A DNA stretch of 12,043 nucleotides from the NCBI GenBank assembly GCA_934693215.1, contig CAKUVB010000038.1, positions 1-12,043 on the forward strand, written 5' to 3'. The notes beneath the pieces were generated by a model that had not been told where the DNA came from, searched no databases, and saw only the letters and a program-made list of their open reading frames with translations. Numbering within the stretch: the first letter of the stretch is position 1; every line of letters begins with the position of its first letter. Shown in pieces: positions 1 through 5,961 of this stretch. This stretch comes from an uncultured Candidatus Melainabacteria bacterium (lineage in GTDB: Bacteria; Cyanobacteriota; Vampirovibrionia; Gastranaerophilales; Gastranaerophilaceae). The translations under genes were made by a program, and so were the position numbers.

Positions 1-900
1 ACTTATGGTAAAGTCTCAAGATATGGTTTGATTGCTTTTGCATCATCTCTTGACCAAATTGGACCGTTCTCAAGAACTGTAGAAGATTCAGCAAATCTTC
101 TTGAAGTAATTTCAGGACACGATCCACATGATTCAACATCTTTGAATTTACCTGTAGAGCATTATTCTCAATCTTTGAATAATGATATTAAAGGAATGAA
201 AATAGGTGTTATAAAAGAACTTATGGGAGAAGGTATTTCTCCTTGTGTTGAAAAAGCTATTCAAAATGCTATTGAAACTTATAAAAAATTAGGTGCTGAG
301 ATTGTTGAAATATCTTTACCAAAAATTAAGTATTCAATTGGTATTTATTATATTCTTGCAACTGCAGAATGTAGCTCAAACTTAGCAAGATTTGATGGTG
401 TAAGATATGGACATAGAACAGATAACCCTGAAAATCTACTTGAAATGTACTGTAAATCAAGAGCAGAAGGCTTTGGAGATGAAGTTAAACGTAGAATAAT
501 GTTAGGAACTTATGCTCTAAGTTCAGGATATTATGATGCTTATTACAAAAAAGCACAACAAATGCGTAGATTAGTAACTAATGAGTTTGTAGAAGCATTT
601 AATAAAGTCGATGCTTTGATAGCTCCAACTTGTCCAAACACTGCATTTGACTTAGGTTCTCGTTCAGAAGACCCATTAGCTATGTATTTAACAGATATTG
701 CTACAATTTCATCAAACTTAGCTGGTATACCGGCAATGAGTGTTCCTGCAGGTTTTGATACAGATGGTATGCCAATTGGTTTACAGATTATGGCACCTCA
801 ATTAGCAGAAGCAAAATTATTCAATATTGCTTATAAATTTGAACAAGCTAATGATTTTTATAAATCAGTAGCTCCAGATATTTGTGCTTGTGCAAAATAG
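1..900 (+). CDS. gatA: GatA, aspartyl/glutamyl-tRNA amidotransferase subunit A (3' part; 5' end outside window)
   Basis: This is the C-terminal 299 residues of GatA, the amidase subunit of GatCAB. GatCAB converts Glu-tRNA(Gln) and/or Asp-tRNA(Asn) to the amide form in organisms lacking the matching synthetases. The reading frame is open from base 1 and begins TYGKVSRYG, the stretch that in the family comes just after the amidase-signature serine, so the catalytic Lys-Ser-Ser residues are upstream of the window. Visible family segments are ASSLDQIGPFSRTVED, DPLAMYLTDI, NLAGIPAMSVPAGF and MPIGLQIMAP, ending normally with a FEQAN helix. A full GatA is about 480-490 residues, so roughly 185 are missing. 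The gene ends in TAG with no clear terminator, so read-through into rpmI 102 bp downstream is possible. Identification is very secure. Confidence 0.97.
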   Translation, partial: TYGKVSRYGLIAFASSLDQIGPFSRTVEDSANLLEVISGHDPHDSTSLNLPVEHYSQSLNNDIKGMKIGVIKELMGEGISPCVEKAIQNAIETYKKLGAEIVEISLPKIKYSIGIYYILATAECSSNLARFDGVRYGHRTDNPENLLEMYCKSRAEGFGDEVKRRIMLGTYALSSGYYDAYYKKAQQMRRLVTNEFVEAFNKVDALIAPTCPNTAFDLGSRSEDPLAMYLTDIATISSNLAGIPAMSVPAGFDTDGMPIGLQIMAPQLAEAKLFNIAYKFEQANDFYKSVAPDICACAK

Positions 901-909
901 TTTTTGTAC

Positions 910-937
910 TTGCATTTATAGATTGATAATGTAGAAT
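910..937 (+). promoter_or_regulatory. Candidate promoter for rpmI-rplT
   Basis: TTGCAT (910-915) and TAGAAT (932-937) are separated by 16 bases in the gatA-rpmI gap. They would start transcription near 944 and give a leader of about 60 nt. The leader contains ACCG (945-948) that could pair with CGGT (976-979), too little to claim an L20-type autoregulatory structure. The match is moderate and untested. Confidence 0.35.
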
Positions 938-1002
938 AAGATTAACCGAGATATAGTGCGTTGGTATGCCTTATCCGGTATGAAAATAAAAGGAGAAACG
1001 AA

Positions 1003-1212
1003 ATGCCAAAGATGAAAACTCACAGATCTGCTGCAAAACGTTATAAAGTTACTGCAACAGGTAAAATTCAAAGAAGACATGCAGGTATCGGTCACTTGCT
1101 TCAACACAAGTCAGGCTCAAGAAAACGTAAAATCTTCGGTGATGTTGCAATTTCTGACAGTCAAGTAAAATTGGTATCTTACGAGTTACCATACAAGAAG
1201 TATTCAAGATAG
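1003..1212 (+). CDS. rpmI: 50S ribosomal protein bL35
   Basis: The 69-residue product is ribosomal protein bL35, a small basic protein of the large subunit. It begins MPKMKTHRSAAKR, the family's hallmark N-terminus, and contains GIGHLLQHKSGSRKRK. The start at 1003 is set by this N-terminus and by AGGAG at 991-995, seven bases upstream. An in-frame ATG farther upstream (near 961) would add 14 non-conserved residues and bury the ribosome binding site. rplT follows after 12 bases, the usual rpmI-rplT pairing. In many bacteria infC precedes rpmI; here gatA does. Confidence 0.97.
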   Translation: MPKMKTHRSAAKRYKVTATGKIQRRHAGIGHLLQHKSGSRKRKIFGDVAISDSQVKLVSYELPYKKYSR

Positions 1213-1224
1213 GAGTGTTGAACA

Positions 1225-1575
1225 ATGAGAGTAAAACGTGGAAATGTATGTCGTAATAGACACAAAAAAATATTAAAGTTAGCTAAAGGTTTCAAAGGTG
1301 CAAGAAGCAGAATATTTAAAGTTGCTAATTGTGCAGTTATGAAAGCTTTAAAATATGCTTACAGAGATAGACGTACTACAAAACGTAATATGCGTCGTCT
1401 ATGGATTGTTAGAATTAATGCCGCTGTTAGAGCTGAAGGAATGAACTATTCAAGATTCGTTAATGCTTGCAAAAAAGCAAACATTATTGTTAACCGTAAA
1501 ATGTTAGCAGACCTTGCAGTTAATGACAAAGAAGCATTTTCTATGATTGTTGAAAAAGCAAAAGCTGCTTTATAA
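1225..1575 (+). CDS. rplT: 50S ribosomal protein bL20
   Basis: The 116-residue product is bL20, an early-assembly 23S rRNA-binding protein needed for large-subunit formation. It shows the basic N-terminal helical extension (MRVKRGNVCRNRHKKILKLAKG) and the typical AYRDRRTTKRNMRRLWIVRINAAVR core, with a C-terminal globular part (about residues 60-116) that binds rRNA in the family. Length is normal (about 117-119). AGGAG at 1211-1215 overlaps the rpmI stop codon, nine bases before the ATG, so the two genes are one transcription and probably translation unit. A strong terminator hairpin follows 18 bases after the stop. bL20 represses its own operon in some bacteria; no matching leader structure is evident here. 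Confidence 0.97.
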   Translation: MRVKRGNVCRNRHKKILKLAKGFKGARSRIFKVANCAVMKALKYAYRDRRTTKRNMRRLWIVRINAAVRAEGMNYSRFVNACKKANIIVNRKMLADLAVNDKEAFSMIVEKAKAAL

Positions 1576-1593
1576 TTTTTTAAAATTCAAAGT

Positions 1594-1632
1594 AAAAAGG
1601 TGATAAAGAATTCATCTTTATCACCTTTTTTT
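1594..1632. terminator. Rho-independent terminator of rplT, probably shared with rnpB
   Basis: A perfect 15-bp stem (1594-1608 with 1616-1630) encloses a 7-base loop and is followed by T residues to 1632 on the + strand. On the - strand the same hairpin ends in a run of five T then ACTTT. It lies 18 bases after the rplT stop and a few bases past the 3' end of rnpB, so it can stop both converging transcripts. The outer five pairs are A-T and double as the U-tract. Confidence 0.85.
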
Positions 1633-1636
1633 ATAT

Positions 1637-1990
1637 TAATAATACCTGAGTAGCTCATAAGCCGTGTTCTGTTTCTCGATAATCATCTGTCTGGTATTAT
1701 GATTACTCATAATCTCTAGCGATAACTTAGAAGTAGGCGGACACCTTTAGCCTTCAATTCTATCTTGCATTCAATCTGGGTTTACCTAGCTAATATTTCT
1801 CAATATTACTGGTGAAGCTCTTAACTCACCGTTGCACCATCGCCTGTGAAATTAATCCATCGGCAGTTTACATTTCTGTGGCACTATCCACCGATTCACA
1901 CCGTCCGGAGTTTCTCCGGAGATTTGTCCTTGAATGCACGGACTTTCCTCACTATAAAAGTGCGATTATCCGACTACTCAGGTATTATTA
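1637..1990 (-). ncRNA. rnpB: RNase P RNA, bacterial type A
   Basis: This is the catalytic RNA of RNase P, which removes 5' leaders from pre-tRNAs. Conserved region I reads GAGGAAAGTCCGTGC (complement of 1936-1950) and region V reads ACAGAACACGGCTTAT (complement of 1657-1672); together they form helix P4 with its bulged U. Other conserved pieces are AGTGCCACAGAAA and GTTAAGAGCTTCACC. The ends are set by P1, a perfect 17-bp helix of 1974-1990 with 1637-1653. A P15-like stem-loop (1730-1755) carries a GGU that in other type A RNAs pairs with tRNA CCA. Two A-U-only 7-bp stems are capped by GNRA loops: GTAA at 1703-1706 (position fits P18) and GAGA at 1798-1801 (position fits P12). Length of about 354 nt is normal. 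Exact ends could differ by a few bases. Confidence 0.96.
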
Positions 1991-1995
1991 GTACT

Positions 1996-2024
1996 ATTGT
2001 AGTTATTATTATATCATAGATAAA
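1996..2024 (-). promoter_or_regulatory. Candidate rnpB promoter
   Basis: On the - strand TACAAT (complement of 1996-2001) would start transcription at about 1989-1990, exactly where helix P1 begins, with TTTATC (2019-2024) as a weak -35 at 17 bases. A better -10, TATAAT (complement of 2008-2013), lies slightly upstream and would start near 2001, requiring a short trimmed 5' end. Either candidate overlaps or adjoins the stop codon of the upstream gene. Confidence 0.4.
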
Positions 2025-2708
2025 CTATTTACTAGCTTTTGCAACTTCGTTGTGAGCTCTCGAACCTACCAATAGTCCTAATGTTCCAGCTAAAACAGCC
2101 CCTATTACAGTGTGTTTTATTGCGGTTGATTTATTGATACTTTTTGCTGATTTTTTTAAGATTTTAAACACTTCATCAGATGTACCTTCAGCTTTTTTTA
2201 GTTTTTTATTAGTTGCATCAAAATTCTTGGTTATGATTGTTTCAGCAGCTGTAGTGTCTACCTTTTTATCAATAACAGTTCTTGTCTGTAAGTTTCTTAA
2301 TTCTTCTTTAACTGCATTTTTATCAGGGTTAGAAAAAATTCTATCTAATGCATCTTTTGTAGTTTCACCTTCTTTTTTATTTACGGCATTAGAAAGTTCT
2401 GTACTTTCTTCAACTCTGCTTCTCATATTATCAACATTAACTTTATAGTGTGTTAAATCTTTAAAGAAAGAGTTTATTTTATTAAATTCTTTATGTTCTT
2501 CAGGTTTTAAAGTAGTTTCAAGACCTTTACTTACATTTTTTATAAAACTATCAGAAGGGTGTCCTTTTGTAAGCCAACTTTTTCTAGAGAAGCCTTCAAT
2601 ACCACCTATTGCAGCTCCTATTACTAGTCCACGATTGCCGTCATCTAATGTTCTCTGACGTACAGTTTTTGTTTTTATACTATCCGTAGCACCAATTGCT
2701 TTTACCAT
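2025..2708 (-). CDS. Unrecognised membrane protein with glycine-rich helices at both ends (227 aa)
   Basis: No known family was recognised. Near the N-terminus is a glycine-rich hydrophobic segment (residues 27-40, containing GAAIGGIEG). Near the C-terminus is a clear membrane-length helix (about 198-216, containing VLAGTLGLLVG). Between them lie about 155 charged, Lys/Glu/Asn-rich residues predicted by eye to be mostly helical and soluble. No signal peptide is seen. The ATG at 2708 is supported by AGGAG (complement of 2718-2722) nine bases upstream. It stands alone, 34 bases upstream of the rnpB 5' end on the same strand. Its two motifs recur in the 149-aa protein at 8650-9099, suggesting a shared family. 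The glycine spacing suggests helix packing within a membrane; any function is unknown. Confidence 0.75.
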   Translation of the reverse strand: MVKAIGATDSIKTKTVRQRTLDDGNRGLVIGAAIGGIEGFSRKSWLTKGHPSDSFIKNVSKGLETTLKPEEHKEFNKINSFFKDLTHYKVNVDNMRSRVEESTELSNAVNKKEGETTKDALDRIFSNPDKNAVKEELRNLQTRTVIDKKVDTTAAETIITKNFDATNKKLKKAEGTSDEVFKILKKSAKSINKSTAIKHTVIGAVLAGTLGLLVGSRAHNEVAKASK

Positions 2709-2743
2709 TTACCTACACTCCTTTTAAAGATGATTAAAAATAT

Positions 2744-2772
2744 ATTATATTGGTTGACCCTCGTCTTTTAAA
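2744..2772 (-). promoter_or_regulatory. Candidate promoter of the 227-aa protein gene
   Basis: A perfect TATAAT (complement of 2744-2749) sits about 35 bases upstream of the start codon; 17 bases further is TTTAAA (2767-2772), a poor -35. The expected start near 2737 leaves a leader of about 28 nt containing the ribosome binding site. Confidence 0.4.
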
Positions 2773-2781
2773 TAATAGCAA

Positions 2782-2801
2782 GAACGAACAAACAAAGAAA
2801 C
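2782..2801. repeat. Short degenerate tetranucleotide repeat
   Basis: Five consecutive 4-base units (GAAC GAAC AAAC AAAG AAAC) lie in the gap between the 255-aa and 227-aa protein genes. The run is short and imperfect and may simply be low-complexity sequence. Confidence 0.4.
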
Positions 2802-2840
2802 ATTGTTATATACGAATTTCACATATTTTTACATTCATTA

Positions 2841-3608
2841 TTATTTTGTTCTAAAAGGGGCATAATCAATATTACAAGTATCAAAGTTATACATATTTAT
2901 AAAATAGTCTAAATCACTTGTTGAAAGAGCAGGAATAATAATTTTATCAACTTCTTTTAATAATTTTGGTAGACTCAATGCATAAGCTACTTTTGGCTCA
3001 GGTATTTTTTCTATAATGGGTTTAAATGTTTTATACTTTTCTGGCAGTTGCCACATATTCTTTAATAAAATACCTTCTTTAAAAGTATTTCTAGTATGTA
3101 TTTCAATATTTTTTTGTTTTAATTCAGGTAATAAACCTATAAAATCCTGGTCAAAAATATTTAGAGGTAATTGTACAATATCAATATCGTAAGAATCAAT
3201 AATTTCAATCAATTCATTAGGAGTTGATACATTTACACCAATTTTATGTACGTATTCTTTATCTTTAAAATCACAAATCAAGTCCCATAATTCAGGATAA
3301 TCTAAAACATCATTACCTGAAGAAATCAATAGTCCATATAGTTCAATATATCCAAGTTTTCTTTGAGAAGAATAAAAGGTATCTTTTATGTTTTCAAAAT
3401 TTTCATGACGAGAGAGAGTATAATCATACATTATCGTTTTTGTAACAACTTCAAAGTTCTCTAAATTACATTGTCCTAAACAATACTCACTATTTGGGTA
3501 TAAGGCTGATGTATCTAAAGTAACAATACCTAAATCTGAAGCATAATCTAGCAAAGATTGAATATTATCAGATTTATTAATGTATGACGTATCAAGTGTC
3601 AGTTTCAT
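2841..3608 (-). CDS. Aldo/keto reductase-like protein, shortened and divergent (255 aa)
   Basis: The protein follows the order of an aldo/keto reductase TIM barrel. LDTSALYPNSE (residues 31-41) matches the family's DTAxxYGxSE element and supplies Asp32 and Tyr37; Lys57 fits the catalytic Lys strand. IELYGLLISSG (88-98) matches the DLYLLH strand, VHKIGVNVSTPNEL (120-133) the KIGVSN strand, and DIVQLPLNIFDQ (143-154) the Q-YN strand. Where the family has its catalytic His, this protein has Ser96. At 255 residues it is shorter than usual (about 280-320), and the C-terminal cofactor-binding part is weakly conserved. It may be a non-catalytic or altered reductase. It starts two bases after the stop of the 166-aa protein gene and has no visible ribosome binding site, so translation is probably coupled. 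Substrate unknown. Confidence 0.8.
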   Translation of the reverse strand: MKLTLDTSYINKSDNIQSLLDYASDLGIVTLDTSALYPNSEYCLGQCNLENFEVVTKTIMYDYTLSRHENFENIKDTFYSSQRKLGYIELYGLLISSGNDVLDYPELWDLICDFKDKEYVHKIGVNVSTPNELIEIIDSYDIDIVQLPLNIFDQDFIGLLPELKQKNIEIHTRNTFKEGILLKNMWQLPEKYKTFKPIIEKIPEPKVAYALSLPKLLKEVDKIIIPALSTSDLDYFINMYNFDTCNIDYAPFRTK

Positions 3609-3610
3609 AA

Positions 3611-4111
3611 TTATTTAATGAAGAAATTATTTGTACTTGAATCTATGCCTGTGCTAAAGAAGTTTTTAGGTTTAGAAGATAACATATTTGTCTTAAATTG
3701 AGGAATATGCCTACTTTCCTTGAATTCAGGTCGTTTTCTTCCTTGAAACATTGTTTTTGCAGCCTCATTATTTAGGAAACCTAATGTTTCTTTTAACTCA
3801 TCACTTTTTATTAAGTGTTGAGTCATATTAGTACAAGCAACTTGTTCTGCATTTATTAACAAAAAATTGTCGATATAATCAGATATAGTAGAGTGTGAAG
3901 GCATTGTATAGTTTCCTATATTAACATCTTCAACTTGTTTTTCTTCTCTTTCTAAATCTGATTTTAAACGTTTTTCAGAGGCTTCATCTTTAGCAAATTC
4001 CTCTAAGAATGAGTTTTGCCCTTCTTTATCCATTGAACCTGAGTTTGTGCTATCTTTTATAGCATATTTTTCTCGTGGTATAAAATTGTTAGAATAAACC
4101 CCTAATGTCAT
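3611..4111 (-). CDS. Unrecognised 166-aa hydrophilic protein
   Basis: No family was recognised. Residues 28-63 are rich in Glu, Lys and Asp and look like a charged helix or short coiled coil. Residues 74-120 form a second helical stretch with a small hydrophobic patch (YIDNFLLINAEQVA). The tail from 121 is basic and Phe/Asn/Ser-rich, ending FFIK. There is no signal peptide or membrane segment. AAGGAA (complement of 4119-4124), seven bases before the ATG, supports the start. The aldo/keto reductase-like gene follows after only two bases, so the two products are probably made together and may work together. Lineage-specific appearance; function unknown. Confidence 0.7.
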   Translation of the reverse strand: MTLGVYSNNFIPREKYAIKDSTNSGSMDKEGQNSFLEEFAKDEASEKRLKSDLEREEKQVEDVNIGNYTMPSHSTISDYIDNFLLINAEQVACTNMTQHLIKSDELKETLGFLNNEAAKTMFQGRKRPEFKESRHIPQFKTNMLSSKPKNFFSTGIDSSTNNFFIK

Positions 4112-4155
4112 TTTTAGTTTCCTTCTAGTTCACACTATATATATAATGACATTAC

Positions 4156-4166
4156 GGAAAATTTCC
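4156..4166. repeat. Small perfect inverted repeat upstream of the 166-aa protein gene
   Basis: GGAAA and TTTCC flank a single A, 45 bases upstream of the start codon in a 111-bp gap. The AT-rich TATATATA immediately nearer the gene (about 4136-4145) could be a -10 region. It could be an operator, but an 11-base palindrome in AT-rich DNA can arise by chance. Confidence 0.25.
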
Positions 4167-4222
4167 ATATTTATTTACATAACTTTAGTAAAAATACTCC
4201 ATTAATATGAGAAAATGTTTGA

Positions 4223-4885
4223 TTATACTTCTAAGACCTCACCTACAGGCATTATTTGAGCATTTTTACCTTGTTCTGTAATTAGCTTATTGAACAAAGT
4301 TATATTTGCAGAAATAGCTTCAAAAGTGTTGTAGTGCATTGGTATAACAACAGGGGCATCAAGCCATTTTGCCGCAATATTTGCAGCCTCAACGTCCATT
4401 GTATAAACTCCTCCTATAGGTAACATTACAATATCAGGTTTATAAACTTCTTTTATAACCTTCATTTCTGAGTTTAGACAAGTGTCACCAGCATGATATA
4501 TACGTTTACCTTCGATTTCAAATATTATACCTGCAGGACAACCTGTATATGTTCCATCAGGTGCAGATGATGAATGGAATGCAGGTACAAAGATAACTCT
4601 GCCGAAAGAATAGTTTATCCAAGCTCCTAGTCCTACACCATTTGCTCTGACTTTGTTTGCTGAACAATAGTTTGCCAGTTCAAAAATTGCAGTTATAGGA
4701 GCATTTGTCTTTCTTGAGATATTAAATGCACTACCTAAATGGTCGCCATGACCATGTGTAACAAAAATATTTGTTACGTCATTATAGTTGTAATTTGGGG
4801 AACAAACTAAGTATGGGTCAATTATAATACAGTCTTTATTAGTTTTTATTTCAAAAGCACTATGTCCAAGATAAGTTATTTTCAT
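4223..4885 (-). CDS. UPF0173-type metal-dependent hydrolase, metallo-beta-lactamase fold
   Basis: The 220-residue protein belongs to the metallo-beta-lactamase superfamily and looks like the UPF0173 (YtkL-like) group: MKITYLGHSAFEI start, IIDPYL (21-26), and the metal motif THGHGDH with His44, His46, Asp48 and His49. Further likely ligands are His104 (VPAFHSS), Asp134 in HAGDT and His184 (IPMHYNT). All dinuclear zinc ligands appear intact and length is typical (about 225-230). It is a cytoplasmic hydrolase whose physiological substrate is unknown for the group. The ribosome binding site is GGGGGTG (complement of 4890-4896), an unusual G-run that can pair with the anti-SD through one G-U wobble. 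The gene is divergent from ribD across 56 bp. Confidence 0.92.
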   Translation of the reverse strand: MKITYLGHSAFEIKTNKDCIIIDPYLVCSPNYNYNDVTNIFVTHGHGDHLGSAFNISRKTNAPITAIFELANYCSANKVRANGVGLGAWINYSFGRVIFVPAFHSSSAPDGTYTGCPAGIIFEIEGKRIYHAGDTCLNSEMKVIKEVYKPDIVMLPIGGVYTMDVEAANIAAKWLDAPVVIPMHYNTFEAISANITLFNKLITEQGKNAQIMPVGEVLEV

Positions 4886-4901
4886 AAAACACCCCCAAAC
4901 G

Positions 4902-4930
4902 TTGATTTTCTACATTACCTTATTTATTAT
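4902..4930 (+). promoter_or_regulatory. ribD promoter with very short leader
   Basis: TTGATT (4902-4907) and TATTAT (4925-4930) are separated by 17 bases. The expected start near 4937 is only about five bases before the ribD ATG, so the mRNA would be nearly leaderless. In keeping with this, no proper Shine-Dalgarno precedes ribD. Confidence 0.6.
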
Positions 4931-4953
4931 ACAATAGAGTTATGGATTATGAA
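4926..4953 (-). promoter_or_regulatory. Promoter of the UPF0173 hydrolase gene
   Basis: On the - strand, TATAAT (complement of 4926-4931) has TTCATA (complement of 4948-4953) 16 bases upstream, inside the start of ribD. Expected transcription starts near 4919 with a leader of about 33 nt. The -10 occupies almost the same bases as the ribD -10 on the other strand, so polymerase cannot easily bind both at once. Confidence 0.5.
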
Positions 4954-5961
4954 AATTTAATGCGAAAGTGTTTTAAACTTGCTAAGAAAGGCAAAACATC
5001 TCCCAATCCTATGGTTGGTTGTGTTGTGTTAGATAAAAATAATAATATTATTTCAGAAGGGTATCATAAAAAATATGGAGAAAATCATGCTGAAAGAGAT
5101 GCTCTTCTTAAATTAAAAAATAATGAAGAAAAAAACGGTACATTAATTGTTAATTTAGAACCTTGCAATCATTATGGAAAAACTCCACCTTGTAGTGATT
5201 TGATTATTGAACGAGGTATAAAAAGGGTAGTAATATCAAATGTTGACCCTAATCCAGTTGCATCAGGCGGTATTCAAAAATTGAAAGATTCAGGTATAGA
5301 AGTTATTACTGGAGTTTTAGAGGAAGAGGGTAAAAAACTTAATGAAATATTTTTTACAAATATAATTAAGCAAAGACCTTTTATCGTAGTAAAAACAGCC
5401 TCTACAATTGATGGGAAAATAGCTACGAAAACAGGTGATTCAAAGTGGATTACGTCTGACAAGGCAAGGTTTTATGCTCGCAAATTAAGACAAAAATATG
5501 ATTGTATCCTAACTTCATCTTCGACAGTAATTGCCGATAATCCTCAAATGCAACATAAATGTAAGGTCATTATAGATAGAGATTTAAAAACTGATTTAAG
5601 CTCTCAAATATATCAAAATGGTGATTGTTATATTGTATCTAAAAAAGAGTTTTTTCACGATTCTATAAAATGGATTCCTTATACAAATCTTGAAGGGTTA
5701 ATGAAGGATTTATACAATAGAAAAATTATGTCTGTTTTTGTTGAGGCTGGTGGAACTTTGTGTGGTTCTTTTTTAAAAGAAGGATTAGTTGATAAAATTT
5801 ACTATTTTATTGCGCCAAAAATCTTAAATGATAATTTAGGCAAATCCAGTTTTGACGGGGCTATTTTAAATATAATCTCTCAAGCAAAAGAGTTTAAGTT
5901 TGAACAGGTTAAACATTTAGGGGTTGATTTGATGCTTGAGTTAGTTGCAAAGCCGTTTTGA
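4942..5961 (+). CDS. ribD: RibD, bifunctional riboflavin biosynthesis deaminase/reductase
   Basis: The 339-residue protein performs two riboflavin pathway steps: deamination of the diaminopyrimidine made from GTP, then NADPH-dependent reduction of its ribosyl side chain. The N-terminal deaminase domain (about 1-145) has NPMVGCVV, HAE (His49, Glu51) and PCNHYGKTPPC (Cys75, Cys84), which give the zinc site and catalytic Glu. The reductase domain (about 146-339) has VKTASTIDGKIA, SKWITS and the VEAGGTLCGSFL glycine segment. Length is slightly short (about 360-370 is usual). The usual glycine-rich AILVGxGTVLADNP is here CILTSSSTVIADNP, with a shortened stretch after it. The ATG aligns with RibD N-termini although only a weak TAGAG precedes it. 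No other rib gene or FMN riboswitch is seen nearby. Its last 53 bases overlap pdxA. Confidence 0.95.
   Translation: MDYENLMRKCFKLAKKGKTSPNPMVGCVVLDKNNNIISEGYHKKYGENHAERDALLKLKNNEEKNGTLIVNLEPCNHYGKTPPCSDLIIERGIKRVVISNVDPNPVASGGIQKLKDSGIEVITGVLEEEGKKLNEIFFTNIIKQRPFIVVKTASTIDGKIATKTGDSKWITSDKARFYARKLRQKYDCILTSSSTVIADNPQMQHKCKVIIDRDLKTDLSSQIYQNGDCYIVSKKEFFHDSIKWIPYTNLEGLMKDLYNRKIMSVFVEAGGTLCGSFLKEGLVDKIYYFIAPKILNDNLGKSSFDGAILNIISQAKEFKFEQVKHLGVDLMLELVAKPF

Noticed and set aside
961..1002. In-frame upstream ATG that would extend rpmI by 14 residues
   Set aside because: The bL35 N-terminus MPKMKTHRSAAKR starts at 1003, and the ribosome binding site at 991-995 lies inside the extension.
944..1002. 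L20-type autoregulatory leader before rpmI
   Set aside because: Only a 4-bp pairing could be seen; no 23S-like or pseudoknot structure is evident.
2110..2448. Open + strand frame of 112 codons opposite the 227-aa gene
   Set aside because: Ser/Leu/Phe-rich translation typical of an antisense shadow of a Lys/Asn-rich gene; the opposite strand has a good ribosome binding site and a coherent protein.
2791..2807. AACAA/TTGTT hairpin after the aldo/keto reductase-like gene as terminator
   Set aside because: Only five mostly A-T pairs and no adjoining T-run.
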